Source: an uncultured Bacteroidales bacterium (GTDB taxonomy: Bacteria; Bacteroidota; Bacteroidia; Bacteroidales; UBA932). From it: a DNA stretch of 53,691 nucleotides. The stretch is from the NCBI GenBank assembly GCA_947168525.1, contig CAMVMG010000013.1, positions 1 through 53,691 on the forward strand, written 5' to 3'. Made by a program: the position numbers and the translations under genes. Positions 1-6,533 of this stretch are shown in pieces (positions within the stretch are counted from its first letter, which is position 1; every line of letters starts with the position of its first letter). Under the pieces are notes generated by a model. It did no database searches. It had not been told where the DNA came from and saw nothing but the letters and a program-made list of their open reading frames with translations.

Positions 1-675
1 CGCACCTTCCGCCGATTCCCGAAGGTCACCATCATCGACATCAACCGAGGGACGTTTAAGGATGTTCGTCTCAACCGCAACAACCGTTTCTACCGTCTCA
101 TCATCAGCGTCTGCGAAATGCTGCACGCCAATATGCTGCCGGACAAACAGCGCCCGGGCGAATACCGCTTCATCGACTTCACCCGCGACGAAGACGTGAT
201 GAACAGCATCTTCGAAGCCTTCCTGCGCAACTTCTATCACCAAGAATGCAGCGAAGAATATCCGATTGTACGTCGCACCAGAATCGCCTTCCACTTCGAC
301 GCCATCAACGCAGAAGATGTGGAGTTGCTGCCGATAATGGAGACTGACGTTACCCTTGACAACCCGAAAGAAGGCAAGCGCATCATCCTCGACGCCAAGT
401 ACTACCAAGAGATGTTTGTCTCCCACTTTGGTGTCAACAAGAACCTCCGCACTGACCACATCCGCCAGATCGAGAGTTATGTCAAGAATCAGGAAGACCC
501 TGCCGTCCCTTACACCCTGCAGACAAAAGGCATCATGGTCTATCCCAAGACCGATATCGATGTCACCAACAAGGACTACGCCTTCGGCGACCACATCCTC
601 CGCTTCTGCACCGTCGACCTCGGCCAAGACTGGCGTCAAATCGACCAGCGCCTCCGCCAAATAATCAGGTTTTGA
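1..675 (+). CDS. mcrC: McrC-like restriction component, C-terminal part (5' end off window)
   Basis: The frame is open from base 1 to a TGA at 673-675, giving the last 224 residues; the start lies outside the window. The C-terminal part carries a PD-(D/E)XK nuclease-like arrangement: a helix FEAFLRNFY, then ETDVTL, then the core IILDAKYY, followed by a helix containing DHIRQIESYV. This order matches the McrC nuclease subunit of McrBC-type IV restriction systems, which works with an McrB GTPase to cut modified DNA. McrB would be expected upstream, outside the window. Family membership is inferred from the motif order only. It borders a region rich in mobile-element debris, which fits a defence or accessory island. 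Confidence 0.7.
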   Translation, partial: RTFRRFPKVTIIDINRGTFKDVRLNRNNRFYRLIISVCEMLHANMLPDKQRPGEYRFIDFTRDEDVMNSIFEAFLRNFYHQECSEEYPIVRRTRIAFHFDAINAEDVELLPIMETDVTLDNPKEGKRIILDAKYYQEMFVSHFGVNKNLRTDHIRQIESYVKNQEDPAVPYTLQTKGIMVYPKTDIDVTNKDYAFGDHILRFCTVDLGQDWRQIDQRLRQIIRF

Positions 676-886
676 GACGCCCATGTAAGAGAACGAATCA
701 GCAGCCGTACTCCTAGAAATCGAATTCCTACAGGCCATAAAATGAGAAAGACTATCTGTTAGTTCCGCCCTTTAATCCGGTGAGCCTCGATAAGACGTTG
801 AACGAGATTCAGGCCGAGATAATGTCCCCAAAAGTGTGTCCAGATAGGTAAAAGAAAAAAGCCTGTAACTTTAAAGAAACAGACTT
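676..886. other. Relic-rich intergenic stretch before the IS256 remnant
   Basis: There is no complete gene. Bases 741-851 form an open stretch on the plus strand without a start codon, reading NEKDYLLVPPFNPVSLDK and onward to a TAA. It looks protein-like and could be a gene tail cut by an insertion, but I do not recognise it. From about 820 the sequence may be the outer end of the insertion sequence whose transposase remnant starts at 887. Confidence 0.3.
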
Positions 887-1024
887 ATGATCGCTTTTAC
901 AAAGGAACAACTTTCTGAGGTAATGTGCTAGCATGCCGAGAAAGAAAACGGACTTCATGACTTAATGGAGATGATGTTGGAAAGCCTGATGGTGGCGGAA
1001 CGGAGCGAGTTCTTGCAATCGTAG
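887..1024 (+). pseudogene. IS256/Mutator-type transposase, N-terminal remnant
   Basis: Translation from ATG 887 gives MIAFTKEQLSEVMC, a stop at 929-931, then HAEKENGLHDLMEMMLESLM and VAERSEFLQS before a second stop at 1022-1024. This pattern (TKEQ...E, then a run with LMxxxxxSLMxxER) is the conserved N-terminus of IS256-family transposases. Only about 45 of the roughly 400 expected codons are left, with an internal stop, so it cannot encode a working transposase. It ends just before the promoter of the following lipoprotein gene, whose upstream region may have been rearranged by the insertion. Confidence 0.65.
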
Positions 1025-1048
1025 GATGTCAAAAATGTAATTAATTCC

Positions 1049-1056
1049 TATATTTG
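1049..1056 (+). promoter_or_regulatory. Bacteroidetes -7 element for the lipoprotein gene
   Basis: TATATTTG matches TAnnTTTG exactly and lies 43 bases before ATG 1099. It also argues against the ATG at 1054, which would fall inside the promoter. Confidence 0.55.
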
Positions 1057-1098
1057 CATAATAGCACATTAGTCAAAGCCACATACGATCTAGCTACT

Positions 1099-4000
1099 AT
1101 GAAAAAGGTTATCTTTGCTATCCTCATCACCTTTATTGGTTTTCTTTCGTTCACTTCATGTGAGAAAGCTCCGGAGATTACGCTTTCTAGCCCGGGCAGT
1201 ATCGAAGTGAGCGCACAAGGAGGGACTTCGACAATCACTTTCACGACCAATACCGACTGGGCGGTGCGTTCTTCCGACTCCTGGGTGTCCGTCTCTCCCT
1301 CTTCCGGGACGGTTACGGAAGACGGCATAGTAACCATCAAGGTCAGTTGTACAGCCAATACCACCTATGAGGACCGCAGTGCAGTGGTGACGATATCTGC
1401 CGAGGATATCACGCAGACGGTCACGGTTCACCAGCCGGCCAATCTCGGGATAATAGTTCCGAAGAAGCTGTATGAAATAACCGGCAAGGCGACTATCGAG
1501 GTGGAAGTCCAGTCAAACGTGCAATACGAAGTGTCCATCTCGGATGATTGGATAACGCAGACCGGGACAAAGGGTCTGGTGAGCGACAAACTCATGTTCG
1601 ACGTAAAGGATAACGATACTTATGACGCCCGCAGTGCATCCATTGTAATCAAAGCCCTTAAAGGAGAGGTCCCGGAGGAAGTGGTTGCCGTGAAGCAGAC
1701 GCAGAAGGATGCCATACTCATAGACAAGGCGAGTTATGAGATGCCATACGGTGGCGGTGAAATACAGGTAAATGTGAAGGCTAATGTGGGGTTTGATGTC
1801 AAGCCGGACGTTGACTGGATACATTATATGGAGACCAAAGCCTTGAGCACATCTACGGTCCGTCTGGTTATTGACGAGAACAAGACTTTCAGTTCGCGTG
1901 AAGGGAGAGTACTCATTTCTCAGCAGAACGGCTCCCTCTCTTACGAGATTAGTGTTAAACAGGCTGGCCGCATAGCCGTAACCTCAGTTTCCCTTAACAG
2001 GACGGAGCTGACCTTGGAGATGGGGGCTACAGAGACGCTTGTCGCCACGGTCAAGCCGGACAATGCTTCAGACAAGTCCGTGAGCTGGTCCTCTTCAAAC
2101 GCATCCATTGCCGTTGTCGAGAATGGGAGAGTGACAGGCATATCTATCGGTACTGCGACGATAACGGCACGGGCCGGCGACAAACAGGCCACCTGTACCG
2201 TGACCTGTGTCCTTCCACGTGAAGGATCCAGTTCCCCGGGCTTGTATCTGGGGATACAGGGATTCAATAAGGATTTGTATACTTTCCGGATACAGAAGCT
2301 GGATGAGGGAACAATAAGTGTATTCAATGCCTTCATTGACGGACTGTCATCCGATATCGGAACTCTTCTGTACTATTCCGCAGACAATGCAATTGACCGG
2401 CTCAAAAACACTGTCACTCCATCAGATTTGGTAAATGTCGCCATGCTGACTTTCACAGATGGCCTTGATGAGGGTTCGGTAAGTAAGAAGTATCGTACGG
2501 ATAATTACCTTTATCCTTCAAATAAAGCATATAGTTCAGATATACATACGCGAATTACTACCGAAAAAGTGTCCGGTCTGCCGATTGTTGCCTATACTAT
2601 CGGCCTCCGAGGCTCTGACGTTACTGATCTTAATGAGTTCAGTTCCAATCTTAAGGGACTTGCCTCTAGTGATGCGAAAGCTTTCGAAGTATCGAGCATG
2701 GCGGAAGTCAATGATCGGTTCCATGAAATCGCCTCACAATTGAATGAAAGGAATTATATCCAGAGTCTCCGTATTCACATCCCGGAACCGGCTCCGAATA
2801 CGCGTGTGCGTTTTACTTTTGATAATGCGACATCAGCGACTAATTCCAAGCTCTATATTGAAGGCATATATGATATGACGAAGTCATCTCTTACCAATGT
2901 CGTCTATAAAGGAATGACATGTTCGTCAGGAAAGACGGTACAAGGAAAGGTGGACGGTATTTTCGTTGATTTCAGATTCGACGATGTATATACTTACAAT
3001 AACACGTTAATTACGAAAGACTATGTCAAAGAATGGAAGTACAACTCATCAAGCGGGGTATGGGGGGTAAATTCCGAGTTCAACAAGGACACGGGGTTCG
3101 CTACTGAGTATACCCGGCGCTCGGCCTTGATAATGCTCAACCTCGACTGCTCGTCATCGCTTGGGAGCGATTTCTCCAAACTTAAGTCTCAGGCGAAGTC
3201 CTTCATTAAGAAACTCGTCGATGGACTCAAAATAGTGGACGGAGGGAGCGGTAATAGCTCTATGGAGACTGTCGATATGGGACTGTCGGTTGAATGGGCA
3301 TCCTGCAATTTGGGAGCATCATCACCGGAGGAATACGGCGATTATTATGCGTGGGGAGAAATTTCGACGAAGTCCGATTACAGTTGGGACACGTATAAGT
3401 GGTGCAATGGTTCAAAAAATACACTGACAAAGTATAATCTTTCTAGTTCTTATGGGACAGTTGACAATAAGATTGTTCTTGAACCAGAAGATGATGTGGC
3501 CCATGTCAAACTCAAGGGTAACTGGAGAATGCCCTCGTATGAAGAGGTGACAGAACTGCAAGAGAATTGTACATTTCAATTCACTACAAAAAATGGTGTC
3601 TCTGGATGGACAGTGACAAGTAAGAAAAATGGTAATTCTCTGTTTTTTCCGGCAGCCGGTTACAAAAAAGGGACTTCCTTATTGTATCGAGGAAGCATGA
3701 TGTTCATATTATCTTCTGGGTTGTATAATAATTACAATCGATGCGGCTGGCGCTGGAAAAATGGGAATGGAGTCTGGTTAGATGAGCAATGGGAAAGATG
3801 CCTTGGGCATATTGTCCGCCCTGTATATAGTGACTCTCCTATTGAGGTAACTGTTGCGAGTGTCAGTTTGAATAAGACAAGCGTGACCTTGACGGTGGGT
3901 AGGACGGAAGCCCTTATCGCTACAGTCTCTCCGACCAATGCCACGGACAAAACCGTGACCTGGTCTTCGAGCAATACGGCCGTGGCCACTGTTTCCAGCA

Positions 4001-4680
4001 GCGGTGTGGTAACCGCAAAGGCCTTGGGAACGGCAACAATCACGGCTTTTGCCAGCGGCAAGACTGCGAGCTGCACGGTGACGGTAACTCAGCCTAGCAG
4101 TGGACCTGCGGCGGTTGATTTGGGATTGAGTGTGAAATGGGCGTCGTATAATCTGGGGGCATCGAGTCCTGAGGAGTATGGAGATTATTATGCCTGGGGT
4201 GAAACCAGTCCGAAGAATGATTATAGTTGGAGTACTTATAAATGGTGTAATGGCTCGAAAAATACTCTGACCAAATATAATACAGATTCGGGTTATGGCA
4301 CAGTCGATAATAAGACGACCCTCGAATTATCCGATGATGCTGCTCATGTGAACTGGGGTGGCAGTTGGCGGATGCCTACTAATGCGGAATGGAGTGAACT
4401 AATAACGGGGTGCACTTGGACTTGGACCACTCAGAACGGGAAGAATGGTTATAAGGTAACAAGCAAGAAAAACGGGAACAGCATATTCCTTCCCGCCGCC
4501 GGTTACCGGTACGACACGTATCTCATCTATGTGGGGTCCTACGGCATCTTCTGGTCTTCGTCTCTCGATTCGGACAGCCCGGGCGGCGCGCGGTACGTCG
4601 ACTTTGATTCCGGCTATGTCCATGAGGGCTACGACGGCCGCCGTTGCTACGGGCGATCTGTCCGTCCTGTCTCAGAATAA
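1099..4680 (+). CDS. Surface lipoprotein with BACON, Big_2, vWA-like and two FISUMP (C-type-lectin-like) domains; candidate retroelement target
   Basis: 1193 aa. The start at 1099 gives a clean lipoprotein signal with lipobox FTSC (Cys21). Rough domain order: three BACON domains (24-111, 112-205, 206-285), Big_2 (291-375), a vWA-like region (380-710), FISUMP (728-912), Big_2 (915-1000), FISUMP (1004-1193). The vWA-like part contains LTFTDGLDEGS and AYTIGL, while the expected metal-binding DxSxS appears late, as DCSSS at Asp683, as if the domain were permuted or composite. BACON and Big_2 are adhesive spacer domains; FISUMP is a C-type-lectin-like fold. The two FISUMP copies are clearly related (for example EEYGDYYAWGE in both), but the tail of the second differs in base use: no Asn codon in the last 59 residues and many NNC codons. 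A binding or adhesion role at the cell surface is inferred. The neighbours are relics, so context gives little help. Confidence 0.8.
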   Translation: MKKVIFAILITFIGFLSFTSCEKAPEITLSSPGSIEVSAQGGTSTITFTTNTDWAVRSSDSWVSVSPSSGTVTEDGIVTIKVSCTANTTYEDRSAVVTISAEDITQTVTVHQPANLGIIVPKKLYEITGKATIEVEVQSNVQYEVSISDDWITQTGTKGLVSDKLMFDVKDNDTYDARSASIVIKALKGEVPEEVVAVKQTQKDAILIDKASYEMPYGGGEIQVNVKANVGFDVKPDVDWIHYMETKALSTSTVRLVIDENKTFSSREGRVLISQQNGSLSYEISVKQAGRIAVTSVSLNRTELTLEMGATETLVATVKPDNASDKSVSWSSSNASIAVVENGRVTGISIGTATITARAGDKQATCTVTCVLPREGSSSPGLYLGIQGFNKDLYTFRIQKLDEGTISVFNAFIDGLSSDIGTLLYYSADNAIDRLKNTVTPSDLVNVAMLTFTDGLDEGSVSKKYRTDNYLYPSNKAYSSDIHTRITTEKVSGLPIVAYTIGLRGSDVTDLNEFSSNLKGLASSDAKAFEVSSMAEVNDRFHEIASQLNERNYIQSLRIHIPEPAPNTRVRFTFDNATSATNSKLYIEGIYDMTKSSLTNVVYKGMTCSSGKTVQGKVDGIFVDFRFDDVYTYNNTLITKDYVKEWKYNSSSGVWGVNSEFNKDTGFATEYTRRSALIMLNLDCSSSLGSDFSKLKSQAKSFIKKLVDGLKIVDGGSGNSSMETVDMGLSVEWASCNLGASSPEEYGDYYAWGEISTKSDYSWDTYKWCNGSKNTLTKYNLSSSYGTVDNKIVLEPEDDVAHVKLKGNWRMPSYEEVTELQENCTFQFTTKNGVSGWTVTSKKNGNSLFFPAAGYKKGTSLLYRGSMMFILSSGLYNNYNRCGWRWKNGNGVWLDEQWERCLGHIVRPVYSDSPIEVTVASVSLNKTSVTLTVGRTEALIATVSPTNATDKTVTWSSSNTAVATVSSSGVVTAKALGTATITAFASGKTASCTVTVTQPSSGPAAVDLGLSVKWASYNLGASSPEEYGDYYAWGETSPKNDYSWSTYKWCNGSKNTLTKYNTDSGYGTVDNKTTLELSDDAAHVNWGGSWRMPTNAEWSELITGCTWTWTTQNGKNGYKVTSKKNGNSIFLPAAGYRYDTYLIYVGSYGIFWSSSLDSDSPGGARYVDFDSGYVHEGYDGRRCYGRSVRPVSE
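4501..4680 (+). other. Variable-repeat-like 3' end of the FISUMP lipoprotein gene
   Basis: These last 59 codons plus stop contain no Asn and no Lys codons, while the preceding part of the same domain is AT-rich and Asn-rich. Nine Tyr and six Asp residues, plus Gly, Ser, Ile, Leu, Arg, His and Cys, sit mostly in NNC codons around invariant blocks such as FWSSSL and SVRPVSE. That is the expected result of adenine-specific mutagenesis of AAC codons in a diversity-generating retroelement. C-type-lectin-fold proteins are the known targets of these systems. No template repeat or reverse transcriptase is in the window. Confidence 0.5.
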
Positions 4681-4681
4681 A

Positions 4682-4712
4682 GGACGGCCAGGGCCGTCAG
4701 GCCCAGCCGTCC
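4682..4712 (+). other. Strong stem-loop directly after the lipoprotein stop codon
   Basis: GGACGGC (4682-4688) pairs with GCCGTCC (4706-4712), and inside it GGGCC (4691-4695) pairs with GGCCC (4700-4704) around the tetraloop GTCA. It starts one base after the stop. No T-run follows, so it is not a classical terminator. A cruciform at this place is also a known feature downstream of retroelement variable repeats. Confidence 0.55.
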
Positions 4713-4839
4713 GGCTGATGGCGAATGCAATCAGCTTTAAATAATCAATCCTGAGCGAAGCCCACGACACGGCCGTAGGCCGTCGATAATTTTAAGTGAT
4801 GGCTGCATTAGCAGTTCAGTCGGCGTGACTACTCGCAGA

Positions 4840-5153
4840 TTATAGGGCGTGAATCCATTTCTGTTTCTTTCTGTATTCGCTGATCAGATTGTCTATTTCT
4901 TCATTAGTCCACTCTTTCCCATTTTGGGCTGATGCATTTTGTAATTCCTGTAATGCCAGTTGGGCTTTAGCCAATCTATTCTCGCTTCCAATTTTATTGA
5001 GTGTAACAGGAAATGGAAAACCTTTCTCCCGCACAACAGCGCGGGCGAAGATATTGATAGCCGAGTTAACGCTTACGCCGATTTGTTTGCAGATTGCGTC
5101 GAACTGAGGTTTGATTTCTGAATCCAGGTGAATGGACGTTGTCTTTTGTCCAT
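4840..5153 (-). pseudogene. RelB/DinJ-type antitoxin, frame-shifted at the second codon
   Basis: The minus-strand frame reads QKTTSIHLDSEIKPQFDAIC, then KQIGVSVNSAINIFARAVVR and EKGFPFPVTL, about 100 residues in all. This is the ribbon-helix-helix pattern of RelB/DinJ antitoxins. This frame has no usable ATG: a stop lies four codons upstream of QKTT. The only suitable ATG (5153-5151) is one base out of frame, as if a base had been lost right after ATGG. A GTG start at 5034 would give only the C-terminal half. No RelE/YafQ-like toxin follows on the minus strand, so this is an orphan relic unless the apparent frameshift is a sequencing error. Confidence 0.55.
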
Positions 5154-5710
5154 GGGGAGTCTAATGATTGCTTAATAGTCCATCGAAATAGTCCGTATAC
5201 ATCCTGTCGTGGGTGTCGGTCCCCAGGAAGAGGAATAGAAGCCCCCGCAGGAGAGTTGAACTTCCCCTGATACCCATGCTCCTTCATCCATGTAACGGTG
5301 GCCTTCGATAGGGCGAACCCACCGAACTCGTCGTTGTATACAACCTTTATCGTGTCCTTTCTCATCATGACTAACAGTTATCGAGCTATCTTATATTAGC
5401 TTTGAATCTTCTTGACTTCCCCGGTCTCACAAAAAAAGGTCCTGCATCGGGAATACTCCCTGTCACCGGGGTCCCGCTCACGGAATTCCTCCGGGACGAA
5501 TGCTTCCAGAAGACGCCACTTCTGGTCTTTGTATTTTTGAACTCTATGTAAAAAGACGTTGCATAGTTTCAAGATGATAAAGAATTGGGTACCACACACG
5601 GTTCGCGTCTCATCCGAAGTGAACTGCCTCATCGGCATATTCTATTTTTCAATAGATTTTGGGCTATCCGAAATTTTAGGTTGAATAAATTGTATATGTA
5701 GGAATCCTTT
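5154..5710. other. Stretch without a confident gene
   Basis: Two minus-strand open frames are present. One starts at 5368 with KDTIKVVYNDEFGGFALSKA, which resembles the start of small conserved Bacteroidetes proteins, but its continuation overlaps the antitoxin frame and looks non-native. The other (5638-5396, 80 residues) has no recognisable features. Both may be fragments. Confidence 0.3.
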
Positions 5711-5748
5711 GAAGGTGGGGTAAGGTTGGATTTCCTTGTCCCACCTTC
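5711..5748. other. Stem-loop
   Basis: GAAGGTGGG (5711-5719) is a perfect inverted repeat of CCCACCTTC (5740-5748), with a further AAGG/CCTT pairing inside. It lies between decayed coding fragments and has no clear T-run. It could be a terminator of a lost gene or the end of an old element. Confidence 0.4.
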
Positions 5749-5807
5749 ACCGTGTGGTTGCAATCTATGGTTGAAAGTACGACGGTCGAAACAGGGGCAA
5801 AGCCGCC

Positions 5808-5915
5808 ATGGATAATCTCACTCTGTCCACAAAACTCCTAAGCGGAAGCCTGCAAAAACAGACAGTTGAAAAGGATATAAAGAAAGGGTTAAAACAGGCT
5901 GAAATCACGGTATAA
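5808..5915 (+). pseudogene. Small coding fragment interrupted by the inverted-repeat element
   Basis: From ATG 5808 the frame reads MDNLTLSTKLLSGSLQKQTV, then EKDIKKGLKQAEIT, and stops at 5913-5915, a few bases into the inverted-repeat element. The 18-bp direct repeat beyond the element (6318-6335) restores the same words KQAEIT and stays open, as PFSHPLTKRKAP, to a TAG at 6397. This suggests an ancestral open frame split by the insertion. The family is not recognised, and the right part overlaps the tRNA terminator, so coding there is doubtful. Confidence 0.3.
5891..5908. repeat. Left copy of an 18-bp direct repeat flanking the inverted-repeat element
   Basis: This 18-bp sequence, beginning AAAACAGG and ending AAATCAC, is repeated exactly at 6318-6335. 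The two copies lie two bases outside the inverted-repeat ends at 5911 and 6315. They may be a long target duplication or an attachment core. Confidence 0.6.
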
Positions 5916-6315
5916 TTGACAAAAACGGTTGGTAACCTTGACAAAAGTGGTTGGTGACGGCCGCCGCGAGGAGGGCCATTTTCCGGAGCCCACCGCAGCG
6001 GCGAGCCGTAGCCACGGAGCCTCGTAATGCGAGGTGGCATCACCTTTGCCACGTTGACGTCAAAACACCATTGTACGGCCTTCTATACGTCAACACGGCA
6101 GTAATTTATGCCACATAAAGCGATTTCGTTGCCGTGTTGACAAACAATCGGCCATATGTGCATTCTATTCGTCAACGTGGCAAATAAAGGTGATCTTTGG
6201 CGCCTCCTTTTTTTGCCTTATCACTCATTAGAAGAAACTGTTTTCTTCTAATTTGCATAAAAGTCAATGAGTCAGCAAATTATAAGGGTTTTGCCAACCG
6301 AAAATGTCAATTATA
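5911..6315. mobile_element. 405-bp MITE-like element with terminal inverted repeats and nested palindromes
   Basis: The left end (5911-5937) and the right end (6287-6315) are imperfect inverted repeats. Both have TATAATTGACA at the outer edge and CGGTTGG further in; 18 of 22 bases match in the core. A second, degenerate copy of the left end follows it directly (5938-5960). Inside, a large palindrome is centred near 6115: outer arms 6039-6059 and 6170-6194 (15 bp perfect, TTTGCCACGTTGACG and its complement), inner arms 6089-6100 and 6130-6141 (12 bp perfect). No coding frame is convincing, so it would need a transposase in trans. The structure is seen directly; mobility is inferred. Confidence 0.5.
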
Positions 6316-6317
6316 TC

Positions 6318-6335
6318 AAAACAGGCTGAAATCAC
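6318..6335. repeat. Right copy of the 18-bp direct repeat
   Basis: Exact copy of 5891-5908, placed two bases after the right inverted repeat. Confidence 0.6.
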
Positions 6336-6355
6336 ACCCTTTTCACACCCCTTAA

Positions 6356-6390
6356 CAAAAAGAAAAGCACCTACGTTTCCGCAAGTGCTT
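6356..6390 (-). terminator. Rho-independent terminator after tRNA-Val
   Basis: On the minus strand AAGCACTTGCG pairs with CGTAGGTGCTT around a GAAA loop (one mismatch), followed by TTCTTTTTG. It starts about 13 bases after the tRNA 3' end. Confidence 0.65.
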
Positions 6391-6402
6391 GATTTTTAGG
6401 TG

Positions 6403-6477
6403 TGGGCGGTACTGGATTCGAACCAGTGACCCCCTGCTTGTAAGGCAGGTGCTCTGAACCAGCTGAGCTAACCGCCC
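6403..6477 (-). tRNA. tRNA-Val (anticodon UAC)
   Basis: The minus strand folds as a cloverleaf. The acceptor arms are GGGCGGT and ACCGCCC with discriminator A; the D stem is GCTC/GAGC; the anticodon stem CCTGC/GCAGG has loop CTTACAA (anticodon TAC); the T stem ACTGG/CCAGT has loop TTCGAAT. It is 75 nt without an encoded CCA. The accessory, repeat-rich region starts right after its 3' end, a common place for integration of mobile DNA. Confidence 0.95.
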
Positions 6478-6533
6478 TTGGAAAGGACTGCAAATGTAGC
6501 AACTTTCCTCGGAACTTCCAAATTTTTTACGCC

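Noticed and set aside
4681..4839. Toxin gene paired with the DinJ-like antitoxin
   Set aside because: No minus-strand frame of suitable length or pattern follows the antitoxin.
5765..6052. 95-residue minus-strand open frame
   Set aside because: It spans the end of the inverted-repeat element and the old coding fragment, with no protein-like pattern.
4713..6480. Template repeat or reverse transcriptase for the variable segment
   Set aside because: I looked on both strands for an A-rich copy of 4501-4680 and for a reverse-transcriptase frame; neither is present.
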